A stretch of DNA of 64,000 bases from an uncultured Christensenellaceae bacterium (GTDB taxonomy: Bacteria > Bacillota > Clostridia > Christensenellales > Borkfalkiaceae), in contig CAJUPX010000004.1 in assembly GCA_910588685.1 (NCBI GenBank), positions 1 through 64,000 on the forward strand, given 5' to 3'. The notes beneath the pieces are model-generated. The model ran no database searches, was not told where the DNA came from, and saw only the letters and a list, made by a program, of their open reading frames with translations. How positions within the stretch are numbered: position 1 is the stretch's first letter; every line of letters begins with the position of its first letter. Shown here one piece after another: positions 34,189 to 43,593 of the stretch. The position numbers and the translations under genes are program-made.

Positions 34189-35162
34189 AATTCACCGAAC
34201 TTAAAGACAGTTTAAAAGAGGGTGCGGCGTGTATTTACCTTCTGGAAGGAGAGGACGCCTATTTCCGCCGCAGCGGCGAACAGATGATAAAATCGGCTTT
34301 TCTCACTATGCCCGAGCTTAATTTTGCGGCGTTCGACGGCGAAAATTTAAAGGGCGCGGGGTATACCGAGCTTGCGGCGGCTGTAAAAAACTATCCGTTT
34401 ATGGCTGAAAAGCGCATTGTAAAGGTGAGCGAGCTGTACCCTTCCGAAAGCGATTACGAAAAATATTTAAAACCGCTTTTCGAGGATTTTCCTCCCACTA
34501 CAATACTCCTTATCGTAAATGTCGGCGGCAGGCGCGGCGTGGAATTAAAGCGCAAAAAACAGGTTACGTACGTAAACTGCGGCAAAGCCGAGCCGGAAAG
34601 CGTGCAGAAATGGATATATATTACGCTCAAAAAGGCGGAAATAGTTGCTCCTATTTCTGCGTGCGTGAAAATAGCCGAGTACTGTTTAAACGATATGTCG
34701 CGCGTTGCCGTGGAGGTTGATAAAATAATTGCGTACAAGGGGGGAGCGGGCGAGCTTGCCGCGGAGGAAGTGGACGCGCTTGTGTTCAAGGACGCGGAGT
34801 ACAGGCTGTACGAGCTTACTAATACCGTGCCGCGACGCGACTACTCCAAATTCTGTGAAATTGCGGACGAGCTTTTAAAAAAGGGCGGCGACGAGCTGCT
34901 GGTATTAAACGGTCTGTTGAATTTTTTTAAAACGCTTTTAACGGTTATGACGGCGCGCGGAAGCAACGCGGCGGTCGGAGAGCAGTTTAAAATGAAAGAA
35001 TTTGCCGTTAAAAAGAGCCGCGAGCAGGCGGCGGCAATGGGAGAGGACAGGCTTAAAAAGCTTATATCCTCGGTATACGGCGCGGTTTCGGATATAAAAG
35101 GCGGCAGAATAACGCCTAAAAGCGCGTATTTAAAGGTCAGAGCGGACATATTTTTTTCGTAA
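34185..35162 (+). CDS. holA: DNA polymerase III delta subunit
   Basis: A 325-residue clamp-loader subunit. The N-terminal AAA-like domain (YLLEGEDAYFRRSGEQMI) lacks a true P-loop, as expected for delta, and the C-terminal collar domain ends with RITPKSAYLKVRADIFF. It overlaps the lysR-type gene by four bases (ATGA). It is essential for loading the sliding clamp. Confidence 0.9.
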   Translation: MKFTELKDSLKEGAACIYLLEGEDAYFRRSGEQMIKSAFLTMPELNFAAFDGENLKGAGYTELAAAVKNYPFMAEKRIVKVSELYPSESDYEKYLKPLFEDFPPTTILLIVNVGGRRGVELKRKKQVTYVNCGKAEPESVQKWIYITLKKAEIVAPISACVKIAEYCLNDMSRVAVEVDKIIAYKGGAGELAAEEVDALVFKDAEYRLYELTNTVPRRDYSKFCEIADELLKKGGDELLVLNGLLNFFKTLLTVMTARGSNAAVGEQFKMKEFAVKKSREQAAAMGEDRLKKLISSVYGAVSDIKGGRITPKSAYLKVRADIFFS

Positions 35163-35252
35163 ATGAAAAAATAACGTATTATAACGCTTTATTTTTTTTA
35201 TAAATAATTATATAATATAGTTGATAATTTTTGATTTTACAAGGAGTAAACG

Positions 35253-36056
35253 GTGTTCAGGGATTTTTGGGGAAGACTCGTTGATTTTTTTGTGAACGAC
35301 ATCGGTACTTATTATTTTTCGTATCTTATACAGCTTGTATTGTATTTTGCGTTGTTTTATATGATGTTCAAGGTTTTAAAGGTGAACAAGAGCGAAAGAT
35401 TTGTTGCGATGATAGTATTTTTCGTAATACTCTTCGGCGTATCGTTTGCATTTTCCGACACTATTGCATCGCAGACTCTCATAATCATAATCTTTATGAT
35501 TGCGCTCATAGTGTTCACTATGTTCCACACCGAAATCAAAAGAACTTTCCTCGATTCAAATATTAAAAAATCCAAAAAAGAAAAGGTAAACGCAACGGGC
35601 GTGGATTTTATAATAGAAGAAACCGTCCGCGCCGTGCAGAATATGTCCAAAAAGGATATAGGCGCGCTTATAGTGCTGTCTGACGAAAATCTGCCCGAGG
35701 GTATTATCGAGAGCGGCACGGTAGTAAACGCGCGTATAACCTCGCAGATGATAGAGGCGGTTTTTTATCCCAAAGCGCCTCTGCACGACGGCGCAATGAT
35801 AATCGAGGGCGACAGAATATATGCCGCGGGTTGTTTTTTACCCATAGTTCAGAACGAAAATCTGCCTCAGGAATTGGGCAGCCGCCACCGCGCCGCGCTC
35901 GGAGTAACAGTTGCCGCGAACGTTACCGCAATAGTAGTGTCGGAGGAAACGGGAATTATTTCTATTGTGCGCAACGGAGCGATAGTTAAAAAATACGCCG
36001 ACGCAATGGATATAAAAAAGGCGTTAAAAGATTTTTACTGGTCGGATTTCAATTAA
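35253..36056 (+). CDS. cdaA: Diadenylate cyclase CdaA
   Basis: Makes cyclic di-AMP from two ATP. The 267-residue protein has three N-terminal transmembrane helices (about 20-85) and a DAC domain with the LHDGAMII and LGSRHRAALG motifs (DGA and RHR). The start is GTG with ACAAGGAGTAAACG upstream. In most Bacillota cdaA is followed by cdaR and glmM; here only a 35-residue membrane peptide follows, then a DUF1015 gene. Confidence 0.96.
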   Translation: MFRDFWGRLVDFFVNDIGTYYFSYLIQLVLYFALFYMMFKVLKVNKSERFVAMIVFFVILFGVSFAFSDTIASQTLIIIIFMIALIVFTMFHTEIKRTFLDSNIKKSKKEKVNATGVDFIIEETVRAVQNMSKKDIGALIVLSDENLPEGIIESGTVVNARITSQMIEAVFYPKAPLHDGAMIIEGDRIYAAGCFLPIVQNENLPQELGSRHRAALGVTVAANVTAIVVSEETGIISIVRNGAIVKKYADAMDIKKALKDFYWSDFN

Positions 36057-36068
36057 CGGAGGGGAGCT

Positions 36069-36176
36069 ATGAAAAAGATTAAACAGTTTTTTGTAAAGTT
36101 ATTTACCGAGAACGTCACTATTAAATTGCTTGCGTTTGTTCTCGCCGTGTTTGCGGTTGTATTTTCAAATTTATAA
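36069..36176 (+). CDS. 35-residue membrane micropeptide in the cdaR position
   Basis: ATG at 36069, stop TAA at 36174-36176. A very strong ribosome site (ACGGAGGGGAGCT) precedes it. The peptide has a basic amphipathic start (MKKIKQFFVKLF), a short polar turn and one hydrophobic helix (LLAFVLAVFAVVFSNL). This matches the N-terminal anchor of YbbR/CdaR proteins, the c-di-AMP cyclase regulators normally encoded here, but the extracytoplasmic YbbR domains are absent. It may be a minimal CdaA-binding regulator or the intact start of a lost cdaR. The next gene has its own AAGGAG site inside the end of this one. Confidence 0.7.
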   Translation: MKKIKQFFVKLFTENVTIKLLAFVLAVFAVVFSNL

Positions 36177-36184
36177 GGAGCGGT

Positions 36185-37363
36185 ATGGCTACTGTACAGG
36201 TTCCCGAAATTCTGCTGCCGGACTGCGCTGATATGACCGCGTGGGCGGTTAACGCCTGCGACCAATTCACGTCCGACGCGCAGTACTGGAAGAACGTGGA
36301 AAAAATTTGCGGGGATAAGCCGAGCGCTTATAACCTTATTTTTCCGGAAATATATTTAAAAGACAAGCCCGAAGAGCGTACGCGTCGCATAAACAGCAAT
36401 ATGCGCAGCTACCTTTCGGGCAACGTTTTTAAAAGTTTTAAAGGTTTTGTGTACGTGGAGCGCACAACGGCGTCGGGCACGCGCAAAGGAATCGTCCTCG
36501 CAATAGATTTGGAGGACTACTCGTTTGAAAAAGGCGCAAAAACTTTGGTACGCTCTACAGAGGCTACCATTTTAGAGCGCATACCGCCGCGTATTGCAAT
36601 CCGCAGAAACGCGCCGTTGGAGCTGCCGCACGCAATGCTTTTATACGACGACGTTGATTTTTCTGTTCTGAACGGCGTTGAACGCGGAAAAATCTTATAC
36701 GATTTCGAGCTTATGCTCGGCGGCGGGCACGTAAAGGGTTGGCTCGTTTCCAACTCCGGGGAGGTTGCGGAAGCGTTCGGCAGAACGGTTAAAGACGGGC
36801 TGTTGTTTGCCGTAGGCGACGGTAATCACTCTCTGGCCACTGCAAAGGCGCACTGGGAAGAGGTTAAATTTACGCTTTCGGAAGAGGAGCGCAAAAACCA
36901 CCCGGCGCGGTTTGCTCTTGCGGAGGCGGTAAACATTTACGACGGCGCGCTTAAATTCGAGCCTATTCACAGACTTGTAAAAACCGACAGACCCGAAAAA
37001 CTTATAAGCGGACTGAAAACCTCCGGCGGCAACCGCGCGTATACTGTAATAAACGGAGTAAAATCGCAAATACCGTTTGCCGGCGACATACCGTCGGGGA
37101 TAAGAGAGCTTGACGCTTATATATCGGAATTTATAAGAGAATACGGCGGAGAGGTCGATTATATTCACGGTGAAAAAGAGCTTTGCGGGTTTACCTTAAA
37201 CGGCGGCGCGGGAATAATTTTACCGCCCGTTAAAAAGAGCGAGTTTTTTAATCTTATACGAACGGGCGGAAATCTCCCCAAAAAAACATTTTCAATGGGC
37301 TCGGGCGAGGAAAAGCGTTACTATATAGAAGCTAAACTAATAAAGCAGGTATTATGTCAGTAA
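36185..37363 (+). CDS. DUF1015 family protein
   Basis: A 392-residue soluble protein with the family's hallmark VGDGNHSLATAKAHWE and the N-terminal EILLPDC block. Function is not established; the family is widespread in Clostridia. AAGGAG precedes the ATG. It overlaps the following aspartokinase by ten bases, so it belongs to the same operon, downstream of cdaA. Confidence 0.85.
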   Translation: MATVQVPEILLPDCADMTAWAVNACDQFTSDAQYWKNVEKICGDKPSAYNLIFPEIYLKDKPEERTRRINSNMRSYLSGNVFKSFKGFVYVERTTASGTRKGIVLAIDLEDYSFEKGAKTLVRSTEATILERIPPRIAIRRNAPLELPHAMLLYDDVDFSVLNGVERGKILYDFELMLGGGHVKGWLVSNSGEVAEAFGRTVKDGLLFAVGDGNHSLATAKAHWEEVKFTLSEEERKNHPARFALAEAVNIYDGALKFEPIHRLVKTDRPEKLISGLKTSGGNRAYTVINGVKSQIPFAGDIPSGIRELDAYISEFIREYGGEVDYIHGEKELCGFTLNGGAGIILPPVKKSEFFNLIRTGGNLPKKTFSMGSGEEKRYYIEAKLIKQVLCQ

Positions 37364-38673
37364 AAGTATGTAAATTCGGCGGCACGTCTATGGCGGCGGG
37401 CAACGTAATCAAAAGCGTAAAAAAAATAGTTGAAAGCGACTCCGAGCGCAAATACGTAGTTGTATCCGCGCCAGGAAAGCGGTATTCCAACGATACCAAA
37501 CTCACGGATATTTTGTACGCCTGCCACACGGCGCTTATTTCCGGCGAGGATTTTAAAGGCTGCTTCGAGCCTGTAAAAGCGCGGTTCAGGGCGATTGTAA
37601 AAGAGCTCGGTATGGACTTCGATATCGAAAGCGTATTAAACCAAACCGAGGAGCGAATAAAAAAAGAGGAGAGCGAGGATTTTACGGCTTCGCGCGGGGA
37701 GTATTTAAGCGCGCGCGTTACAGCCGAATATTTCGGCGCAAAATTTATCGACGCCGAAAACGTTATATTTTTCGCTCCGGACGGCACCCTCGACGAGGCT
37801 AAAACCTATCCCGCGATTTTAGCGGCGGTTAAAGGCGTTAAGCTTGCCGTATTTCCCGGATTTTACGGCACGGGCGCGGACGGCAGAATAAAGACCTTTT
37901 CGCGCGGCGGTTCGGATATTTCTGGCGCGGTAGTGGCGCGTGCTGTAAGCGCGTCGCTTTATGAAAACTGGACGGACGTTTCAGGTTTTCTCGCCTGCGA
38001 CCCCAGAATAGTCGAAAATCCCAAAAACATAAAAAACATATCTTATAAGGAGCTCAGAGAGCTCAGCTATATGGGCGCCAACGTTTTGCACAGCGAGTCT
38101 ATATTCCCGGTGCGCAAAGCAAATATACCCATTCAGATTAAAAATACTTTCCGTCCGGAGGACGCGGGCACTTCCATATTCCCCATAAACCGCTACCGCC
38201 CCGACGGCAGACTTGTTACGGGCATTGCGGGTAAAAAGAATTTTACCGTAATTTTTATAGAAAAATCGCTGATGAACTCCGAAGTCGGCTTTATAAGCAA
38301 AGTGTTGCAGGTCGTCACGCGCGAGGGCGTTTCGGTGGAACACATTCCTTCCGGTATAGACACTATGTCGCTTGTTATAGAGAGTAGTGCGCTTGAGGGC
38401 GGCGTTCTCGAAAGAGTGTTGCAGGACATAAAAAACGCCGTTTCGCCGGATACGCTGCGCGTTATAGAAAACGTTGCGCTTATAGCAACCGTCGGGCACG
38501 GTATGTCGTCGTCCGTGGGAACTTCCGCGCGGCTTTTTTCGGCTATAGCCGCCGCAGGCATAAACGTAAAGATGATAGACCAGGGCTCGAGCGAAATCAA
38601 TATAATAGTAGGCGTTGGCAACGACGACTACGAAAAATGCATTAAAGCCGTTTACCGGGAGTTTTTCAGATAA
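37354..38673 (+). CDS. lysC: Aspartate kinase
   Basis: Phosphorylates aspartate for the lysine/threonine/methionine pathway. The 439-residue protein has the kinase start KVCKFGGTSMA, SRGGSDISGA in the catalytic domain, and two C-terminal ACT domains (about 300-439) for feedback control. Such stand-alone enzymes are typical of Clostridia. It overlaps the DUF1015 gene. It could supply homoserine precursors for metA/metY, but co-regulation is not evident. Confidence 0.93.
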   Translation: MSVKVCKFGGTSMAAGNVIKSVKKIVESDSERKYVVVSAPGKRYSNDTKLTDILYACHTALISGEDFKGCFEPVKARFRAIVKELGMDFDIESVLNQTEERIKKEESEDFTASRGEYLSARVTAEYFGAKFIDAENVIFFAPDGTLDEAKTYPAILAAVKGVKLAVFPGFYGTGADGRIKTFSRGGSDISGAVVARAVSASLYENWTDVSGFLACDPRIVENPKNIKNISYKELRELSYMGANVLHSESIFPVRKANIPIQIKNTFRPEDAGTSIFPINRYRPDGRLVTGIAGKKNFTVIFIEKSLMNSEVGFISKVLQVVTREGVSVEHIPSGIDTMSLVIESSALEGGVLERVLQDIKNAVSPDTLRVIENVALIATVGHGMSSSVGTSARLFSAIAAAGINVKMIDQGSSEINIIVGVGNDDYEKCIKAVYREFFR

Positions 38674-38694
38674 TTTTAAGTTAACGGTGCGCAT

Positions 38695-39696
38695 ATGAAA
38701 AAGTCGGAACGCGGTAAACGCAGTATTCCACGCGATTTGAAAATATTTTTTATTATTGCCGCGGTTTTCGCCGCGTTTACAGCGGTACTTTTTATAATAA
38801 ATATTTTTACACCCGTAAAGTATTTGTCGGCATTTTGGGTAATTGCCGACGATAAGCCGCAAAACGGACAAATGCGCGTGCGTTTTTTGAGCGTGGATTA
38901 CGGCGACTGTACGTTAGTGGAGTTTCCCGACGGCAAAGTTCTTTTAATCGACGGCGGCGACGGCAGCTACGCCCACAGCAAAACGGTGCTTAAAGCTCTG
39001 AACAGGAGCGGCGTTGATAAAATTGAATATGCGGTTTGCTCGTCTGTAAAGAGTCTGCGCTCGGCGGGGCTTGCCGAGGTTTTGAAGTATAAAAAGGCGG
39101 ACAAGCTGTACGCGCCGTACTGCGTTTCGGAAAACATAACCGACGGCTATAAAAAATTACGTAAAGTTGTTGAGGGCGTAAACACCGAATACTGCGAATA
39201 CGGAGCAGGGGTTTTTGAAGAGGACTACGGGTTTTGTTTTTTATCGCCCGGTACTCGTCTCAATCAGGGCGAGGGCTCGGATTATTATTTGCTCAATAAC
39301 GACCCGTCCGAACAGAACATAGACAATACGTCGGCGGCAATCTATATTTATTGCGGCGATACGGGCGTTTTGCTTTTAGGCGATTTGCGTTCGTCCGCGC
39401 AGAAAAAGCTCATATCTGACTATAATGCGCTCGGCGGTTTTGAAATGAACGGTAAAAAAATTCAGCTTGATAACGTCGCGCTCGTTAAAGCCGCTAACCA
39501 CGGCGCGGAGTATGCGCAGTGTTCGGAAATTTACGACGGATTAAAGCCAAAATATACGGTAATATCCGCAAGCGGCGATATGCCGCCCTCGCAGCAGGTA
39601 ATTTCCGACGCCGAAAGATATTCCGGGCTGTTTATGACTAATGACGGCACGGTTACGGCAATAATAGATAACGGTAATATCCGGGTTTTCAATTAA
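38695..39696 (+). CDS. Degenerate metallo-beta-lactamase-fold protein (ComEC-like)
   Basis: A 333-residue protein with one N-terminal transmembrane helix (about 17-42) and a ComEC-type MBL fold. It keeps the fold frame: FLSVDYGDCTLVEF, VLLIDGG, GVLLLGDL and VKAANHGA. However the metal-binding THPHADH position reads CSSVKSL, so the main zinc ligands are lost. Catalysis by the normal mechanism is unlikely; a binding or structural role is possible. It stands between lysC and aroC with weak ribosome signals (ACGGTG). Confidence 0.75.
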   Translation: MKKSERGKRSIPRDLKIFFIIAAVFAAFTAVLFIINIFTPVKYLSAFWVIADDKPQNGQMRVRFLSVDYGDCTLVEFPDGKVLLIDGGDGSYAHSKTVLKALNRSGVDKIEYAVCSSVKSLRSAGLAEVLKYKKADKLYAPYCVSENITDGYKKLRKVVEGVNTEYCEYGAGVFEEDYGFCFLSPGTRLNQGEGSDYYLLNNDPSEQNIDNTSAAIYIYCGDTGVLLLGDLRSSAQKKLISDYNALGGFEMNGKKIQLDNVALVKAANHGAEYAQCSEIYDGLKPKYTVISASGDMPPSQQVISDAERYSGLFMTNDGTVTAIIDNGNIRVFN

Positions 39697-39706
39697 AGGT
39701 GGTTTT

Positions 39707-40831
39707 ATGCGTTTTATAACGGCGGGAGAGTCGCACGGCAAGGAGCTTCTGGGCATAATAGAGGGGCTGCCGTCTGGGCTTGAAATAAAGACCGGACAGA
39801 TAAATAAATATCTCGCGCTCAGACAGAGCGGCTACGGCAGAGGCGGCAGACAAAAAATCGAGCGCGACGAGGTGGAAATTTTAAGCGGAGTGAGGAACGG
39901 GTTAACCCTCGGCAGTCCGCTTGCCTTTTGCGTTAAAAACCGCGACTGGGAAAATTGGAAAAACTATATGTCGCCCGAAAGCTGCGATATTGAAAGTAAA
40001 AAGGTTACAAAGGTGCGCCCGGGTCACGCCGACCTTGCGGGTATGATTAAGTACGCAACGGACGACGCGCGCAATATTTTAGAGCGTGCAAGCGCGCGCG
40101 AAACGGCTGTGCGCGTAGCGGGCGGAGCGGTATGCCGCGCTTATCTTGCCGGATTAGGAGTTCTGGTGAGCGGTTTTGTTAAGTCTGTTTGCGGTGTTTG
40201 CGACGGCAACGAGCATAAGTTTGAGGAGCTTGATGCGGCAAAATGCGAGCCGCTTTTTATGCTCGACAAAAACAAACAAGCCGAGGCGATGCGTTTAATA
40301 GACATGCTTAAATCCGACGGCGATACTGCGGGCGGCGTGGTTGAAATACGCGTTAAAGGCTTAAAAAGCGGTTTCGGCAGCTGTATGAGCTATGCGGACA
40401 AGCTCGACGCAATTTTGTGCGGCGCGGTTATGAGCGTGCAGGCTATTAAAGGCGTTGAGATAGGGCTCGGCTTCGGCTGCGCGCATCTGCCCGGCAGCCG
40501 CGTTCACGACGAAATATTTTATAACTGCGGCTATTATAGAAAAACCAACCGCGCAGGCGGAATAGAGGGCGGAATGTCCAACGGCGAAGAAATTGTGCTC
40601 CGAGCCGCTATGAAGCCCATTCCCACGCTTATGAAAGGGCTGGCTACGGTGGATTTTATTACGCACGAGCGTGTGACGGCGGCAACCGAAAGAAGCGACG
40701 TCGCGGCAATATGCGCGGCGGAGATAATAGTTGAAAGCGTTGTTTGCACCGCGCTTGCGGAAGTCGTTGCGCAAAGGCTCGGCGGCGACACTATGCGCGA
40801 GGTAATCGAAAGGTACGGTGCGCTTAAATGA
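39707..40831 (+). CDS. aroC: Chorismate synthase
   Basis: The last shikimate-pathway step (EPSP to chorismate, needs reduced FMN). The 374-residue protein carries GESHG, RPGHADLAG near residue 105, GRASARETA-like ERASARETAVRVAGGA, and GIEGGMSNG near 285. AAAGGTGG precedes the ATG. It is the first of six genes joined by four-base ATGA overlaps. Confidence 0.97.
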   Translation: MRFITAGESHGKELLGIIEGLPSGLEIKTGQINKYLALRQSGYGRGGRQKIERDEVEILSGVRNGLTLGSPLAFCVKNRDWENWKNYMSPESCDIESKKVTKVRPGHADLAGMIKYATDDARNILERASARETAVRVAGGAVCRAYLAGLGVLVSGFVKSVCGVCDGNEHKFEELDAAKCEPLFMLDKNKQAEAMRLIDMLKSDGDTAGGVVEIRVKGLKSGFGSCMSYADKLDAILCGAVMSVQAIKGVEIGLGFGCAHLPGSRVHDEIFYNCGYYRKTNRAGGIEGGMSNGEEIVLRAAMKPIPTLMKGLATVDFITHERVTAATERSDVAAICAAEIIVESVVCTALAEVVAQRLGGDTMREVIERYGALK

Positions 40832-41880
40832 GATATATAATCATAAAAACTGCGGGTTCGGAAAGCGTAATACACTGCGGCGCGGGAACGTTTGAAAAGT
40901 ACGTGCCTTTGATAGACGGACAAATCTACGTAATCACCGACAGCAACGTTTTTGCACTCTACAACCATTTAACGGAAAAATATTTTAAAGACGCGCCGGT
41001 GTATATTTTAAAAGCCGGCGAGCAAAGCAAAACGCACTTCAATTTATTTGCAATCTTAGAGGATATGCTTGAACGCGGTATGCAGAGGAGCTGTACCGTA
41101 ATAGCATTCGGCGGCGGCGTAGTCGGCGATATCGCGGGGCTTGCGGCTTCGCTGTATATGCGCGGCACAAATCTTATTCAGATACCAACCACGCTGCTGT
41201 CGCAGGTGGACAGCTCGGTGGGCGGCAAAACGGCGGTTGACCTCGGCAAGGTTAAAAACGCCGTCGGCACGTTTTATCAGCCGCGGCTGGTAATTGCCGA
41301 CCCGCTGTTTTTAAATACCCTGCCGGCGCGTGAAATACGCTGCGGTCTGGGAGAAATAGTAAAATACGGCGCGCTCGACAGGCAAATATACAGCAAGCTT
41401 ATGTCCTCCGATATTTTCAGCTATGACTTTTTGGAGGATATAACCTATTACTGTATAGAGCACAAGGCGCGCATTGTAAAAGACGACGAGTACGACACCT
41501 GCGGGCTGAGAAAAACGCTCAATTTGGGGCACACGACAGGTCACGCTTTCGAGCTGTATTACGGCGGAATGTCGCACGGCGAATTTGTTATGACGGGAGC
41601 CTTTTACGAGCTGTTCATTGCGCGGAAACTCGGTATATGTACGGGCGAATATGCCGATAATCTGATTGCGCTTATTAAAAGCGTTATATCCGTGCCCGCA
41701 TACGAAAATCTCGGAGAGGCGGCAAGGCTCGCCCTGCACGACAAGAAAAACAGCGGCGGGTTAATCTCGCTCATTGTTCCTGAAAGCGAGGGCAAAAGCG
41801 CGGAAATCAAGTTGAATATCAATGAGTATGCAGAGTATTTGTATGCCTGCGCGGCGCTTTTGAAAAAGGGGGAAATATGA
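40828..41880 (+). CDS. aroB: 3-dehydroquinate synthase
   Basis: Closes the ring of DAHP to 3-dehydroquinate with NAD and a metal. The 350-residue protein shows GGGVVGDIAGLAASLYMRG and PTTLLSQVDSSVGGKTAVD, and the metal-binding Glu/His pairs in LGEIVKYG and LNLGHTTGHA. It overlaps aroC and aroE by four bases each. Confidence 0.96.
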   Translation: MRYIIIKTAGSESVIHCGAGTFEKYVPLIDGQIYVITDSNVFALYNHLTEKYFKDAPVYILKAGEQSKTHFNLFAILEDMLERGMQRSCTVIAFGGGVVGDIAGLAASLYMRGTNLIQIPTTLLSQVDSSVGGKTAVDLGKVKNAVGTFYQPRLVIADPLFLNTLPAREIRCGLGEIVKYGALDRQIYSKLMSSDIFSYDFLEDITYYCIEHKARIVKDDEYDTCGLRKTLNLGHTTGHAFELYYGGMSHGEFVMTGAFYELFIARKLGICTGEYADNLIALIKSVISVPAYENLGEAARLALHDKKNSGGLISLIVPESEGKSAEIKLNINEYAEYLYACAALLKKGEI

Positions 41881-42686
41881 ATTTGAAACTTGCGGTTATA
41901 GGTAAAGACGTTTCCAAATCCGACAGCCCCGCAATGCATAGTTTTATCGCCGGGAAGCTCGGTTACGGTATAGAATATAAAAAAATATCTATCGCGGAAG
42001 ACGCGTTTGACAAAGAGGCTGAAAAACTTTTTTCGGAGCTCGACGGCTTTAACGTCACAATTCCGTTCAAGCTGCGGATAATAGGTCATCTTAAAAAATT
42101 TGAGGGCGACGCGGAGGTATTCGGAGCGGTAAACACCGTAAAATGCGGCAGCCGCACGGGCTCTAATACCGACGGACTCGGGTTTGAACTTATGCTCAAA
42201 AACGCGGGCGTTCCAGTTGCCGGCAAAAGCTTTCTGCTTTTGGGCTGCGGCGGCGCGGGCAGAAGCGTTGCAAAAAAGCTTGCCGACGGCGGGGCGAAAG
42301 TGTTTGTTTACGACAGGGATTTTGAGTCGGCACAAAATTTAGAGCGGGAGTTTGCGGGCGTAACAGCCTTGGAAAAACTTGAAAACAAGCCTTATTTTGC
42401 AATTATAAACGCAACGGGCGTGGGTATGCATAAAACCGTTGGACTATCGCCCGCCGGTGAAGAGCTTATAAGCCTTTGCGATACTGCGATTGACCTGATA
42501 TATGTGCCCGAAAAGAGCGAGTTTTTAAAAATCGCCGAAAAGCTCGGCAAAAAAATATTGAACGGCAAGGCGATGCTGTTTTACCAGGCGTATTTTGCGC
42601 AGTGCATATATTCGGGTTTGCAGCCCGACGAGGCGGTTGCAAAAGAGCTTTTCGAGCAGTTTGAAAAAGCGGGGGAAAATTTATGA
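41877..42686 (+). CDS. aroE: Shikimate dehydrogenase
   Basis: Reduces 3-dehydroshikimate with NADPH. The 269-residue protein has KSDSPAMHS, NVTIPFK with the catalytic lysine, LLGCGGAGRSVAKKL as the nucleotide-binding turn, and C-terminal QAYFAQCIYSG. It overlaps aroB and aroQ by four bases. Confidence 0.95.
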   Translation: MNLKLAVIGKDVSKSDSPAMHSFIAGKLGYGIEYKKISIAEDAFDKEAEKLFSELDGFNVTIPFKLRIIGHLKKFEGDAEVFGAVNTVKCGSRTGSNTDGLGFELMLKNAGVPVAGKSFLLLGCGGAGRSVAKKLADGGAKVFVYDRDFESAQNLEREFAGVTALEKLENKPYFAIINATGVGMHKTVGLSPAGEELISLCDTAIDLIYVPEKSEFLKIAEKLGKKILNGKAMLFYQAYFAQCIYSGLQPDEAVAKELFEQFEKAGENL

Positions 42687-43102
42687 AGCTTTTATTTATC
42701 AACGGAGTAAATCTCAATTTAACGGGTATGCGTGAAAAAGATGTTTACGGCAGTCAGACTCTGGAGCAGATTAACGCGGAAGTTGCCGGGCATTTCAAAA
42801 ACGACGAGTGTATCTTTTATCAGAGCAATATAGAGGGCGAAATATGCTCGCGTATTCACAGCGCCGCGGGCGAGGGCGTAAACGGAATTGTTCTTAACGC
42901 GGGCGCGTACACCCATTACAGTATCGCCATACGCGACGCAATAGCCGCCGTATCAATTCCTGTGGTGGAGGTGCATATGTCCAACGTGCACTCGCGCGAG
43001 GAGTTCAGGCACAAGTCGGTTTTGTCGGAGGTCTGTAAGGGCGTAATTGCCGGCTTCGGTAAAAACAGTTATATTCTGGCGGGAGAGAGCTTTAAATTAT
43101 GA
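42683..43102 (+). CDS. aroQ: Type II 3-dehydroquinate dehydratase
   Basis: A 139-residue type II enzyme that dehydrates 3-dehydroquinate. INGVNLNLTG (usual GPNLNLLG), a lid tyrosine in KDVYGSQTL, NAGAYTHYSIAIRDA and VEVHMSNVHSRE with catalytic His are present. It overlaps aroE and aroK. Confidence 0.95.
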   Translation: MKLLFINGVNLNLTGMREKDVYGSQTLEQINAEVAGHFKNDECIFYQSNIEGEICSRIHSAAGEGVNGIVLNAGAYTHYSIAIRDAIAAVSIPVVEVHMSNVHSREEFRHKSVLSEVCKGVIAGFGKNSYILAGESFKL

Positions 43103-43593
43103 ATATAGTTCTTGCCGGTATGCCCGGCTCGGGCAAAACAACAATTTCAAGATTGCTTGCCGAAGCGCTGAATATGCGCCTTATCGATACCGACGAAGAA
43201 ATAATAAAAAAATACGGCGCGATAACCGATATTTTTGATAAATTCGGCGAGGAGTGTTTCCGCAATCTCGAATCACAGGTGGTAAACGAAGTTTGCGGCG
43301 AAAGCGGCGCGGTAATTTCTACCGGCGGCGGAACGCTGCTACGCCCGGAAAACCGCGCGGCGTTTAAAAACAACGGAAAAATAGTGTATTTAAAAACGGG
43401 CGTGGAAAATTTAGTAGCGCGGGTAGGCGGCGGCGAGGGCAGACCTCTGCTTGCGGGCGACGCGCAGAATAAAATACGCGAATTATATATAAAGCGCGCC
43501 CCGGTTTACGAAGCCGCGGCGGATATAACGGTGGAAACGGACGGCGTTTGCCCCGAGGATATAGCGGCGCTAATTGCGGAGAGAATAAAATGA
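43099..43593 (+). CDS. aroK: Shikimate kinase
   Basis: A 164-residue P-loop kinase (GMPGSGKTT at 7-15) with the shikimate-binding DTDEEI and ISTGGGTLL. The usual C-terminal lid Arg lies in EGRPLLAG. It overlaps the downstream short-chain dehydrogenase by four bases. Confidence 0.94.
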   Translation: MNIVLAGMPGSGKTTISRLLAEALNMRLIDTDEEIIKKYGAITDIFDKFGEECFRNLESQVVNEVCGESGAVISTGGGTLLRPENRAAFKNNGKIVYLKTGVENLVARVGGGEGRPLLAGDAQNKIRELYIKRAPVYEAAADITVETDGVCPEDIAALIAERIK

